From positions 1 through 61,042 of the forward strand of contig CAJQQE010000035.1 in the NCBI GenBank assembly GCA_905480395.1: a DNA stretch of 61,042 bases, written 5' to 3'. A model generated the notes under the pieces. The model worked only from the letters and a program-made list of their open reading frames with translations, ran no database searches and had not been told where the DNA came from. A program made the position numbers and the translations under genes. Positions 17,293 to 26,084 of this stretch are shown here, one piece after another. This DNA comes from an uncultured Phycisphaerales bacterium (GTDB lineage Bacteria > Planctomycetota > Phycisphaerae > Phycisphaerales > SM1A02). Position 1 is the first letter of the stretch, and each line of letters opens with the position of its first letter.

Positions 17293-18807
17293 ATGCCTTC
17301 CCCGAAGAAGGGTCCTGCCAAGAGAAGTTTGAGTCAGTCGAGGATCGAACGAGACACGATGGGGGAGATGCCTGTCCCCGCGGATGCCCTATACGGGGCA
17401 AGCACGCAGCGTGCGGTGCTGAACTTCCCGGTCTCGGGACGCCCGGTACCTGCGGAAGTGATTGGAGCCTTCGCCGACTTGAAGCGATCCTGTGCGGATG
17501 TGAATGGGGACCTCGGCGTGATCCCGAAGAAGATCGCCAAGAGTGTCATGTCGGCGTGCGATGAACTCCAGAGGGGGCTGGACGGCGAAGGTGATCGCGA
17601 TGCCGCTTGGTGGATGACCCAGTTCCCCGTTGACGTCTATCAAACAGGCTCGGGAACGAGCACCAACATGAACGTCAATGAGGTCCTCGCCAATCTGAGC
17701 GCGCTCGCCGCAGGCAAGAAACTCGGGAGCCGAGATCCGGTTCACCCGAATGATCATGTCAATCAGGGGCAGAGCAGCAACGACACATTCCCGACCGCGA
17801 TGCAGATCGCCGGAGCGGTGATCATCCGTTCGAAACTCATCCCATCGCTTCAGCGTCTTGCGAAGGGGCTTCGAAAGAAGTCAAAGAAGTGGGATCGAGT
17901 GGTCAAGACTGGTCGCACGCACCTTCAGGATGCGACGCCCATGCGAGTTGGCCAAGAATTCTCTGGTTTTGCGGCGCAGATCGAATACGGCGTTATCCGT
18001 GCAGAACGGGCCATGAAGCGCCTCGCGGAGAATCTCCCCATCGGGGGAACCGCGATCGGAACCGGCATTAACACCCATCACGAATTTGGACGTCGGGTCG
18101 CGGCCTCGCTGAAGAAGCGGCATCGGATCGACTTTGCTGAAGCGGCGAATCATTTCGAAGCCCAAGCGACCCGGGATTGCGTGGTGGAAGCTTCCGGTGA
18201 GCTCCGCACCATCGCGGTGAGCCTCTCGAAGATCGCCAACGACATCCGCTGGCTCGGATCGGGGCCTCGGTGCGGGATCGGCGAACTCGTGCTTCCCGCC
18301 ACTCAGCCCGGATCCTCGATCATGCCGGGCAAGGTCAACCCAGTCATTTGTGAGAGTGTGATGCAGGTCGCCTGCCAGGTGGTCGGTCATGACGCCGCCA
18401 TCACGATGGGAGGTTTCGGCGGAACCGGCTCGCTGCTTCAACTCAACGTGGCGATGCCGATGATGGCTTGGTCGATGATCGATTCGATCAAAATCCTTGC
18501 GGGTGCCGCTAGCGTGCTGCAGGAAAAATGCATTGAGGACTTAGCGCTCGATCGCGAGGTCACAGAGGCATTCGTGGAACGAAGCCTGATGATGGGTACG
18601 TCGCTGGCGCCCGTGATCGGATACGAGGAAGCGGCGAAGCTTGCGAAGGAAGCGCATGCCCGGAATCTCACCATCCGTGAAATGGCGCTCGAATTGAAAA
18701 TTCTCGAAGCGACGGCCTTGAACAAGTTTCTTGATCCAGGGACGATGACCGAGCCGGCGGGACGTCCGTCTCCGAGTGCCGGAAAAGGGAAGAGGAAACC
18801 CCGATGA
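17293..18807 (+). CDS. fumC: Fumarate hydratase, class II (FumC-like)
   Basis: It interconverts fumarate and malate in the TCA cycle using the oxygen-stable, metal-free class II fold. Visible motifs are DTMGEMPVPADALYGASTQRA, VYQTGSGTSTNMNVNEV, TGRTHLQDATP and the superfamily signature GSSIMPGKVNPV with the mobile-loop Ser. The length of 504 is longer than the usual 465, due to a basic N-terminal extension (PKKGPAKRSLSQ) and a Pro/Lys C-terminal tail. The ATG has AGGAG seven bases upstream. The stop overlaps the start of a ferredoxin-NADP reductase. Aspartase shares the fold, but the TGSGTSTNMNVNEV form and the loop favour fumarase. Confidence 0.92.
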   Translation: MPSPKKGPAKRSLSQSRIERDTMGEMPVPADALYGASTQRAVLNFPVSGRPVPAEVIGAFADLKRSCADVNGDLGVIPKKIAKSVMSACDELQRGLDGEGDRDAAWWMTQFPVDVYQTGSGTSTNMNVNEVLANLSALAAGKKLGSRDPVHPNDHVNQGQSSNDTFPTAMQIAGAVIIRSKLIPSLQRLAKGLRKKSKKWDRVVKTGRTHLQDATPMRVGQEFSGFAAQIEYGVIRAERAMKRLAENLPIGGTAIGTGINTHHEFGRRVAASLKKRHRIDFAEAANHFEAQATRDCVVEASGELRTIAVSLSKIANDIRWLGSGPRCGIGELVLPATQPGSSIMPGKVNPVICESVMQVACQVVGHDAAITMGGFGGTGSLLQLNVAMPMMAWSMIDSIKILAGAASVLQEKCIEDLALDREVTEAFVERSLMMGTSLAPVIGYEEAAKLAKEAHARNLTIREMALELKILEATALNKFLDPGTMTEPAGRPSPSAGKGKRKPR

Positions 18808-19796
18808 CCAAAGGCCAACCGACCCAAGAATCCGGCCTTGATCCGGAACTCGTCAATGTCGACATGCACCTCGTTCCTCCCACCCAGCCGGTGACGGGAG
18901 TGGTGACTTCCAACGAGATCTGCCTTCGCGGAAAATCTGCGAGTTTCGTCCGGCACGTCTGCGTGGACGTGGGTGGAACGCCACTTGAAGGAGCATTCCG
19001 CGCGGGCCAGAGTTTTGGCATCGTTCCTCCGGGGACCACCGAGCACGGCAAGCCGCACAAGGTCCGGCTTTATTCGATCGCATCGCCCACCATCGGGGAA
19101 GACGGTCAAGGTCGGATCCTCTCCACCACCTGCAAGCGACTGATCGACGAATACTCACCGCAGTCAGCTTCCGACGATGAGAAGCGGGGGCTTCATCTCG
19201 GAGTCTGTTCCAACTACGTGTGCGATTTGGAGCCTGGAACTGAGGTTCAGATCACCGGTCCGGCGGGCAAGCGTTTCGTTCTTCCCAAGGTGCCGGATCG
19301 TCACGATTACCTTTTTCTCGCCACCGGGACCGGCATTGCGCCGTTCCGGGGGATGGTCAAGGACTTGCTGGAGGGCCCCGACGGCCCGTGCGAGAGTGAG
19401 ATTCACCTGGTGATGGGGGCGCCGTATTCCAGCGACCTTCTTTACGACGGCTTCTTCCGAGAGACCGCCGATCGTCACCCGAACTTCCATTATCACACCG
19501 TGATCAGTCGGGAGCTCCTTCCGGATGGTCGCCCGCAGGGGTACATTCATCACTACCTCGATCGCGAAGTTCGACTGCACAGTGATCTCTTGATTCGGGA
19601 TCGCACCCTCGTCTACATCTGCGGGCTGGCGGGCATGCAGACCGGGGTCTTTCAGGCGATGGCAAAGCTCGGCGTTGGTGGTCCCTACTTGAAGGTGCAC
19701 GAGGAACTCGCTGGCGTGGCGCCCGAGGACTGGGCCGTCGCGGACATCAAACGTCGGGTTCGACCGACTCATCGATGCATGCTTGAGGTCTACTGA
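18804..19796 (+). CDS. Plant-type ferredoxin-NADP+ reductase
   Basis: An FAD enzyme moving electrons between ferredoxin or flavodoxin and NADP(H). The FAD-binding half has VRLYSIAS (the plant-type RxYS motif) and a GVCSNYVCDLEPG loop typical of plastid and cyanobacterial FNR. The NADP half has ATGTGIAPFRGM and VYICGLAGMQTG. The protein ends HRCMLEVY, with the C-terminal Tyr that stacks on flavin. The length of 330 includes a roughly 30-residue N-terminal lead, but no phycobilisome-linker domain. The ATG overlaps the fumarase stop. Such an enzyme outside phototrophs suggests reduced-ferredoxin metabolism; no ferredoxin gene is in the window. Confidence 0.92.
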   Translation: MTKGQPTQESGLDPELVNVDMHLVPPTQPVTGVVTSNEICLRGKSASFVRHVCVDVGGTPLEGAFRAGQSFGIVPPGTTEHGKPHKVRLYSIASPTIGEDGQGRILSTTCKRLIDEYSPQSASDDEKRGLHLGVCSNYVCDLEPGTEVQITGPAGKRFVLPKVPDRHDYLFLATGTGIAPFRGMVKDLLEGPDGPCESEIHLVMGAPYSSDLLYDGFFRETADRHPNFHYHTVISRELLPDGRPQGYIHHYLDREVRLHSDLLIRDRTLVYICGLAGMQTGVFQAMAKLGVGGPYLKVHEELAGVAPEDWAVADIKRRVRPTHRCMLEVY

Positions 19797-19828
19797 GCCC
19801 AGACGCCTGGCCATAGACGTGAATAGAC

Positions 19829-19865
19829 GACCGCGGCCTTGCGTCTCCAACGCATGGCCGCGGTC
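19829..19865. terminator. Hairpin between convergent FNR and fibro-slime genes
   Basis: A perfect 10-bp stem (GACCGCGGCC at 19829-19838 with GGCCGCGGTC at 19856-19865) has a 17-base loop. Neither side has a clear U-run, so it may act as an mRNA 3'-end stabiliser or a Rho-assisted site instead of a classical intrinsic terminator. Confidence 0.5.
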
Positions 19866-19910
19866 GATTCACGGGGAGATCAAATGTTGGGACTTCCCGG
19901 TCTCGAGAAA

Positions 19911-20810
19911 TCAGTCGTACGCCGCGGTGACGGTTGGAAGCTCGATGTTTCGGAGCTTCAAGTTGGTGGTCATCCTGAAGTTTGAAGCCGTGCGATGGCG
20001 TTCTGCGAAGAAGAAACTCAGTTCGTAGACTTCGCCATCTTCGAGGCCCAGGCGGTTGAGGTCGACGGTCTGATCAAGCGCGCCGTGCACGCCGCCCAGA
20101 TCAATGACGAGTTGCCGATTGATATAGACCCAGACGTCGTCGTCTCCTCGGAAAGTAAAGACTTGGGCCCCGTCAGCTTCGTAGGTGAATTCTGTCTGGA
20201 GCTCGAAGGTGAAGTGGTAGTTGTGGTCAGGCCCCGATCCGCCCGAGTTGCCGAACAACTCATGATCGATCGGGAAGAACCCACCTCGCTCGACGCTCTG
20301 GGGGTCGACATCTGAGTCGAAGACGTAGGAGCCATCAGCTTGACGGTCCAAGGTGACTTCCAAGAGCTTTGATTTGTTGACTCGTGGGTCATCGCGATAC
20401 CAGAGTCGGAAACTCTCGTCATCCTGGATACCGCCGGAATCGGAGGCGCCCTGGGATCCCGCGGTATCGCCGATGCTGGAATCGAATAGCCGCCAGCAGA
20501 TGTTCTGCCCATTGGCATTTCGCCATTGGTAGCCGGCCTTGAAACCGGTTCCGGAGAACGCAGGTTTCCCATCAGAATCAAGTTCCGACGCCACATTACC
20601 GCAATAGAGGCCGAATCCGCTGGCGGGGCGTCGTTCGAAGTCGGCATGCCCGTTTTCGACGGTTCGTTCCTTGAAGTCGCGAACCACGCCGGTCAGCGTG
20701 ATCTCAGATGGATCGTCTTCGACGGGCATGGGGGCAGGTTGGAATGCCATGGCGCCGGCGGCGAGCAGGCTGGCGGTGAAAGCAGTGGTGGTCGTGTTGA
20801 TGAACGTCAT
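19911..20810 (-). CDS. Exported fibro-slime domain protein
   Basis: The ATG at 20810, preceded by GGAAAGGA, opens a signal peptide (AFTASLLAAGAMAFQPAP) and then a roughly 270-residue mature domain. The order of segments is that of fibro-slime (PA14-like) domains: LTGVVRDFKE at the start, FELQTEFTYEADGAQVFTFRGDDDVWVYINRQLVIDLGG in the middle, and YELSFFFAERHRTASNFRMTTNL near the end. The GDDDVW loop and the Asp-rich turns are the expected calcium or carbohydrate contacts. Such proteins are found in Dictyostelium, Fibrobacter and several planctomycetes, often tied to adhesion or polysaccharide binding. Here it is a single-domain protein, divergent from murA, with no cellulase or anchor attached. 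Confidence 0.85.
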   Translation of the reverse strand: MTFINTTTTAFTASLLAAGAMAFQPAPMPVEDDPSEITLTGVVRDFKERTVENGHADFERRPASGFGLYCGNVASELDSDGKPAFSGTGFKAGYQWRNANGQNICWRLFDSSIGDTAGSQGASDSGGIQDDESFRLWYRDDPRVNKSKLLEVTLDRQADGSYVFDSDVDPQSVERGGFFPIDHELFGNSGGSGPDHNYHFTFELQTEFTYEADGAQVFTFRGDDDVWVYINRQLVIDLGGVHGALDQTVDLNRLGLEDGEVYELSFFFAERHRTASNFRMTTNLKLRNIELPTVTAAYD

Positions 20811-21063
20811 GATTGCGGTCCTTTCCGGGGAGCCTCCGCGAATGCGGGGCCTCCGATGGAAGAACACTACGATTCAGTTTTTGTGAATCAAAACCGTGAG
20901 TTCGCGATTTGATCGAGATCGGGAGGTCTGTTCGGGCTGGGACATCGCTGCCGGTTGTTCCGCTCAGGTGGTTCTGGGTTCTCACCTTTGCAGCGGAGGA
21001 GCTGCGAAAGCCGATGGAACCGACGGACGAGTCAGTATTCGAGCTTCAGGAGGCCATTGGATC
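20811..21063. promoter_or_regulatory. Divergent intergenic region, fibro-slime gene and murA
   Basis: This 253-base stretch must hold the promoters of both genes. An AGGAGG ribosome-binding site at 21048-21053 marks the murA start. I see no confident promoter boxes, inverted repeats or known leader. Confidence 0.35.
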
Positions 21064-22389
21064 ATGGACTGTTTTCGCATTGAGGGTGGGCATCGTTTGA
21101 GTGGACGGGTCGCGGTGGATGGATCGAAGAACGCGTCGCTTCCGTTAATGGCCGCCGCTCTTCTGAGTGATGGCCCGGTAGATTTTTCCGGCATTCCCGA
21201 GCTGAGCGATACCGCCAATATGCGCCGCCTGCTTGAGGAACTCGGTCTCGAGATTTCTCGACCGACGGAGGGCGTGACACGTTTTCGGACCATTGATCCG
21301 ACGGCGGTACATGCTCGCTACGACATTGTCAGGACGATGCGCGCGAGTATCTGTGTCCTTGGGCCGCTACTCGCCCGACGAGGAAAAGCCGTGGTCTCGA
21401 TGCCAGGAGGTTGTGCCTTCGGCTCCAGGCCGGTTGACCTTCATCTTCGTGGGCTCGAAGCCCTGGGGGCGAAGGTCACGCTGGAGGGCGGGGATATTCA
21501 TTGCACGGCCGACCGTCTCCGGGGGACCACCATCTTCCTTGGGGGCCCCTTTGGCTCGACGGTGCTGGGAACCGCGAACATCATGTCGGCGGCGACGGTG
21601 GCGAAGGGGACCACGATTATCGAGTCGGCGGCCTGCGAGCCAGAGATCGCCGATCTCGCTCGATTGCTCAATTCGATGGGGGCGAAGATCGAAGGCGCTG
21701 GAGGACCCAGGCTCGTCATTCAGGGCGTCGATGAACTCGGGCCGGCCGTTCATCAGGTGATGCCCGACCGGATTGTGGCCGGAACCTATGCCGCCGCCGC
21801 CGCGGTCACCAATGGTGACGTGGTCATTGACGATTTTCCATATGACAGTCTGCTCGCCGCGATCGATCGGTTCAACGAGATCGGGGTTCACGTCGAACGT
21901 CTTGATCCGGCTCAGGATTCCGGTCGCTGTTCGGTCCGAGTGACCTGCGAAGGAAAACTCCGTCCGACCATCATCACCACCCAGCCGCATCCGGGCTTTC
22001 CCACGGATCTGCAAGCTCAGTTCATGACGCTTCTCTGCCTCGCTCGAGGCAACAGCATCATCACCGAAAAAATCTATCCCGAGCGGTTCATGCACGTCTC
22101 GGAACTCACCCGAATGGGTGCAAATCTCATTCGGCAAGGGCCCACCGTGATGGTGGTCGGCGGAGGAGAGTTGGTCGGGGCGCCCGTGATGGCGAGTGAT
22201 CTTCGAGCCTCAGCCTGTCTGGTGATGGCGGGACTCGCCGCCCGCGGTGAAACCATCGTCAACCGCGTCTATCACCTTGATCGAGGGTATGTCCGAATGG
22301 AGAAAGCCCTCAATGCGCTGGGGGCCTCGATCGAGCGACTCGATGAGCAGTCGCTTGCAGAGAGCGATTTGATCTCCTCCGAAGCCTGA
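21064..22389 (+). CDS. murA: UDP-N-acetylglucosamine 1-carboxyvinyltransferase MurA
   Basis: MurA transfers enolpyruvate from PEP to UDP-GlcNAc, the first committed step of peptidoglycan synthesis in the cytoplasm. With the ATG at 21064 (AGGAGG ten bases upstream) the catalytic Lys-Asn pair falls at 22-23, and the PEP-adduct Cys is at 117 in MPGGCAFGSRPVDLHL. This is the fosfomycin-sensitive form of the active site, not the Asp variant. GTANIMSAATVAKGTT and the C-terminal HLDRGYVRMEKAL fit the family. The 441 residues are close to the usual 419-440. The open frame continues upstream to 20896 without family similarity. It stands apart from ftsW-murG. Confidence 0.96.
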   Translation: MDCFRIEGGHRLSGRVAVDGSKNASLPLMAAALLSDGPVDFSGIPELSDTANMRRLLEELGLEISRPTEGVTRFRTIDPTAVHARYDIVRTMRASICVLGPLLARRGKAVVSMPGGCAFGSRPVDLHLRGLEALGAKVTLEGGDIHCTADRLRGTTIFLGGPFGSTVLGTANIMSAATVAKGTTIIESAACEPEIADLARLLNSMGAKIEGAGGPRLVIQGVDELGPAVHQVMPDRIVAGTYAAAAAVTNGDVVIDDFPYDSLLAAIDRFNEIGVHVERLDPAQDSGRCSVRVTCEGKLRPTIITTQPHPGFPTDLQAQFMTLLCLARGNSIITEKIYPERFMHVSELTRMGANLIRQGPTVMVVGGGELVGAPVMASDLRASACLVMAGLAARGETIVNRVYHLDRGYVRMEKALNALGASIERLDEQSLAESDLISSEA

Positions 22390-22405
22390 TGGTGAATTGG
22401 CCGTT

Positions 22406-23260
22406 TCAATGATGTCGGTGCATTGCAGCGTGCAGGGCGATCGCGGTCGCCGTGGCCGCGTTGAGAGATCGTTCGTCCGGTCCACCCGGCCCTTCGTCTT
22501 CCGGAAGATCGCTCGGTCCTTCGATTCGGACCTGATGCGTACAGGCGGCGAGGGTGGTGGAATCGATTCCGTGTCCCTCGTTTCCGACCACGAGCATGGT
22601 TCGAGCGGGAAAGACCGTGTCGCTCAATGGCGTGGCATCGGTGAGGTTCTCTACCGCCACCGACTCGATGGAAGCGAGGGGGCCGAGTTCGCCGCTCGCC
22701 TGCGCGAGCGAAGGCACGCGTGCCCAGGGCATTCGAAAGACCTGCCCCATGGAAATCCTGATGCAGCGACGTAGGAGCGGATCGGTACAGGCGTCATCGA
22801 GAAGAATCCCCGCCGCCCCGAGTGCGGCGCCGATCCGGAAGATTCCGCCAATGTTGTCCATCGTGGTGAGACCGGCGAGGCCGATCAGGACCGTCGGGCC
22901 GTTGGCGGGAATCGATGCGATGAGTTCATCGAGTCCGGGCTCGCGATCCGGGCGGCACCCGATGGCCAGCGCACCTCCATGGAAGTGATATCCGCTCGCC
23001 GCGGTCATGAGTTCTTCTTCCGCGATTTGAACCGTGACATCGAACGGCGCGGCAATGGTCGTGAACGCGGCGGCATGTTCGGGAGCGACCAGAAGGCGAT
23101 CGATTGAGAACCGTCCTCGGCCGACCGCATCTATGAATCGCGAGACAACGCGGGGCGATTCAACGACGAACTTTCCGCCGTCGGCGCGAAGATCCTTATC
23201 CCGAGTACGGCGGAAGGGATCTAGACGGTCGTCATCCAGTTCGGTAATTCTGACGGTCAC
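22406..23260 (-). CDS. SpoU/TrmH-family RNA 2'-O-methyltransferase
   Basis: A SPOUT-class enzyme that methylates a ribose 2'-OH in rRNA or tRNA with S-adenosylmethionine. The trefoil-knot motifs are visible in the C-terminal half: TTMDNIGGIFRIGAALG (motif 1), TMLVVGNEGHGID (motif 2) and RSLNAATATAIALH (motif 3 with the conserved Asn). The N-terminal part (about 1-95) is the substrate-binding region. An inserted acidic loop, SDLPEDEGPGGPDE, precedes motif 3. The start is a GTG overlapping the stop of the MlaD-like gene, so it belongs to that transcript. The exact RNA target cannot be assigned. Confidence 0.9.
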   Translation of the reverse strand: MTVRITELDDDRLDPFRRTRDKDLRADGGKFVVESPRVVSRFIDAVGRGRFSIDRLLVAPEHAAAFTTIAAPFDVTVQIAEEELMTAASGYHFHGGALAIGCRPDREPGLDELIASIPANGPTVLIGLAGLTTMDNIGGIFRIGAALGAAGILLDDACTDPLLRRCIRISMGQVFRMPWARVPSLAQASGELGPLASIESVAVENLTDATPLSDTVFPARTMLVVGNEGHGIDSTTLAACTHQVRIEGPSDLPEDEGPGGPDERSLNAATATAIALHAAMHRHH

Positions 23261-24594
23261 GGTGCGGTTACGGAGGGGGTCGCCCGCGGTTCCTGAATTT
23301 CTCGGCGGAGCACTTCGACAAGTCGTTTCAGCATTTTCTCAAGGTCGGCGATCGCGTCCGACAGAGGATCTGAAACAAGCGGTGCAAGATCAGGATTCAA
23401 CTTCAGCAGGGGCTGATTCAAGGTGGTGAAGCTGTCCAGCCGGCGAGCGGCGTCACGCAGCGTGCTTCCCGCCATCACCGCATCCTGGACGGCTTCAAGG
23501 GTCCGACGTCGAGATTCGCTGGAAGAGTCTGGGGATACGAGGATCGCTTCGATCACGATTGGGAGGAGATTGTCGAAGACGAGGACGAGTTGCCCGCCGG
23601 CCAGCGTCATTCGGGCCATCGATGGTTCGATGCTCGCGGCGAATTCCGGGAGGAGTTCTTTGGTGGTACCGATGAGGCGACGCGATTCGTCGATGGTAGA
23701 GATCAACTCGCGTTGCATGCTTCGTAGTTTGGGTGCGAAATCGTGATCAAGTGCTTGCTCGATGCCTAAGACCTGCGTGTGTATCAAATCCATGTTTTGC
23801 TCGACCAGCTTTCCATCCGTGACGAATTGCTGAGTGGCGACATCGATGTCGGTCTCAAGCAACCCCGCAAACTTCTGGGTCTTCAAGATGCCGGACTGAA
23901 GGTTCTGAAGGCTCTTCTCGAGCCCCCGACCTTCGGCGATCAGCGCGGCGAATCTTGCTCGCTGGCGATCAACGTCGGAGCCGATTTCAATCTGCAGACC
24001 CACCAGAATCGCCTGCAACTTTCGAATCGATATCCCGACGGCGGTCAGCTTCGGAGGGAGGTTGTTTCCCATGCGAGCCAAGGCTTCGTTGATTTCGGTG
24101 AGTAATCGACTGTTCTCACGACCAAGCAGCGTGACCGCAGCGCTTCCCGAATCGGCGTCAGTGCGCTTGACCCGGAGTATCCGCTCTTGGTCATCTCGAA
24201 AGACCATTCTCGGTGTTCCTGGATCAGAGATCGCAATCGCGGTATTGGTGCCTGCGATACCGGTGCTCTTCGAGATCGTCGCGTCGGCGGCAAGGGGAAG
24301 TGCGCTGTCTAGGGCGAAACCCACTCGGATCTCGCTCGGCATTCCGGTCGTTGGATCACGTTCTGTCCTGACGGAAGTAATCGTGCCGCGAGGGGCGCCT
24401 CCATAGAGCACCGGGCCTCCAGCCTCGAGCCCACGGCCGCCTGCCGAAAGTGGAATCAACGCGAGATACTCGGTGGTGCTCGTGGCGAAGAGGACGGGAA
24501 TCCAAGTCAGACCCCACGCCGCGAGGCCTCCAACGACGACCAAAATCGCGCCGGCGGTCTGGAGCTCCTTCGATGTTCGCGTCTTCGCAGCCAT
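23257..24594 (-). CDS. MlaD/MCE-family membrane protein
   Basis: A 445-residue protein with an N-terminal membrane anchor (about 13-35, GAILVVVGGLAAWGLTWI) and then an MCE domain of the lipid-transport type: a beta-rich stretch LEAGGPVLYGGAPRGTITSV, the place of the usual G-x-x-V-x-x-x-G-v-x-V-G-x-V. A long helical region follows (about 160-420), as in PqiB, YebT or Mce proteins that form a periplasmic tunnel. It is 24 bases downstream of a second protein of the same design. MlaE permease and MlaF ATPase genes are not nearby. The likely role is lipid transfer between inner and outer membrane, by family. Confidence 0.82.
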   Translation of the reverse strand: MAAKTRTSKELQTAGAILVVVGGLAAWGLTWIPVLFATSTTEYLALIPLSAGGRGLEAGGPVLYGGAPRGTITSVRTERDPTTGMPSEIRVGFALDSALPLAADATISKSTGIAGTNTAIAISDPGTPRMVFRDDQERILRVKRTDADSGSAAVTLLGRENSRLLTEINEALARMGNNLPPKLTAVGISIRKLQAILVGLQIEIGSDVDRQRARFAALIAEGRGLEKSLQNLQSGILKTQKFAGLLETDIDVATQQFVTDGKLVEQNMDLIHTQVLGIEQALDHDFAPKLRSMQRELISTIDESRRLIGTTKELLPEFAASIEPSMARMTLAGGQLVLVFDNLLPIVIEAILVSPDSSSESRRRTLEAVQDAVMAGSTLRDAARRLDSFTTLNQPLLKLNPDLAPLVSDPLSDAIADLEKMLKRLVEVLRREIQEPRATPSVTAP

Positions 24595-24618
24595 GGCGTG
24601 GAACCACGTCCCTTCCGA

Positions 24619-26031
24619 TCAGGAATCGTCTTCGGTGTCGCCGATGATCACCGAGAACAGTCGAGATTGGGCACTCTCAAGTCGCTTGAGCGACTCGGCC
24701 AGAAAACGTTCGACCGCAATCTGAAGCTTGGGGTCTTGTTCGAGACTCTCTGGGAATTGCTCCATCACGGATTGGAAGCTCTGGGCCGCGACCCGTACCT
24801 CGCTCGCGGCGATCGTGAAATCACGAGCCGCGGCAAACAGGTTTTCGTTGCTCAACTCCCCGGGGGAGGGCTTGTAGAGAATGCGCCATGGGCTGCGACG
24901 GATCTCGATGGTCGCGAGCTTCATCTCACCGGAGGCCACGAGAATGTCTTGTAGGAACGAGCGAATCGATGGGAGCGAAGCGGCGATCTCCAAATCGACG
25001 GTTTGGAGGATCCGCGACATGTCGGTGATGGCGGTCAACCCCTCGTCGAGCGCGTCATCGACCTTGGCCAGCGTTTCATCTTTGAGTCGCTTGGTGATGG
25101 CAACGCCATCTTCGGTCATGAGTTCGAGATTCATGATCGCGTCGTCGATGCGACCGGTATTGCGTTTGATCAGCTCGCTGATCAATTGGACGTCCGCACG
25201 AAGTTCTTCGGCGGTGGCTTTCGCAGACTGCATGGACGCGTCGAGTCCGGCGGCGGCGGAATCGACAGAGTCGAGCGAGTTGTCGATCTTGCCGCTCCAG
25301 CTACCGAAATCCCGCCGCACGTCGCTCATGACGGTCCGCGCGTCGGCGAGTGCGGGCTCGATATCGTTCGTGACCATGGGTTCGATCCGTTGGTCGAGAA
25401 ACCCGGTCATCGACGAGACGTTCTGCAGAATCTGGCGGGTGGTCACCGCGTTCTGCGAGCCGACCATCGTGGTGAGGAGGCCATCTCCCGGGGTTGCGGG
25501 AAAGGTGGCGGTGCCGTCGGTCAGAAGGATCGTGGCTTTCGTACCGTTCATTTTCGTGGGGGCAGAGGTCGTTTGATTCGGCCCCCCGACGGTCGAGATG
25601 TTGATCCAGCTTCCGCCTCCAAGAATTGACGCGGTCCGGATGGCGACCGAGTTGCTCCAGAGTTTGATGTCCTCGTCGACTTGGAATTTCACGAATGCCG
25701 TTGGGGCGGTTTGGGTTGCGGGGGTCGCATCGGTCGTCGCGGGTGATTCGCTCGTGGATGCCTTGCCTCGGGTCTCCGTGAGTCCGACCAGTTTGATCTC
25801 GGTGACGTTTCCACGTACCAAGCCGCCGACCCGAATCTCGGAGCCGATGTTCAGTCCCCCGACCCCGTCGATCAAATCGAACTTGACGGTGTATCGGTTG
25901 TAGTTGCCGAGAATCGCCCGCAGCCAGTCGCCGTTGAGGACGACTAGCGTCGCGAAGAATAGAACGAGCGATGCCAGGGTGAAGATCCCCGCCCGCACGT
26001 TGTTCCGCCGAAGATCGCTTCCTGTGGCCAT
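24619..26031 (-). CDS. MlaD/MCE-family membrane protein, paralogue
   Basis: A 470-residue protein with a membrane anchor near residues 14-34 (AGIFTLASLVLFFATLVVLNG) and a clearer MCE domain than its neighbour: YTVKFDLIDGVGGLNIGSEIRVGGLVRGNVTEI in overview, interrupted by a Thr/Ala-rich insert near residues 88-110. The remaining 300 residues are amphipathic helix, with repeated heptad-like Leu/Val spacing. Its C-terminal half is similar in layout but not closely in sequence to the next gene, so the pair may form a hetero-oligomeric channel. It lies between rho and the second mlaD-like gene on the minus strand. Confidence 0.88.
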   Translation of the reverse strand: MATGSDLRRNNVRAGIFTLASLVLFFATLVVLNGDWLRAILGNYNRYTVKFDLIDGVGGLNIGSEIRVGGLVRGNVTEIKLVGLTETRGKASTSESPATTDATPATQTAPTAFVKFQVDEDIKLWSNSVAIRTASILGGGSWINISTVGGPNQTTSAPTKMNGTKATILLTDGTATFPATPGDGLLTTMVGSQNAVTTRQILQNVSSMTGFLDQRIEPMVTNDIEPALADARTVMSDVRRDFGSWSGKIDNSLDSVDSAAAGLDASMQSAKATAEELRADVQLISELIKRNTGRIDDAIMNLELMTEDGVAITKRLKDETLAKVDDALDEGLTAITDMSRILQTVDLEIAASLPSIRSFLQDILVASGEMKLATIEIRRSPWRILYKPSPGELSNENLFAAARDFTIAASEVRVAAQSFQSVMEQFPESLEQDPKLQIAVERFLAESLKRLESAQSRLFSVIIGDTEDDS

Positions 26032-26084
26032 TCTGGGAGTATCCCCGGATTCGGGTCGCTTGGCGAATCTGGCCCTGATCGTGG

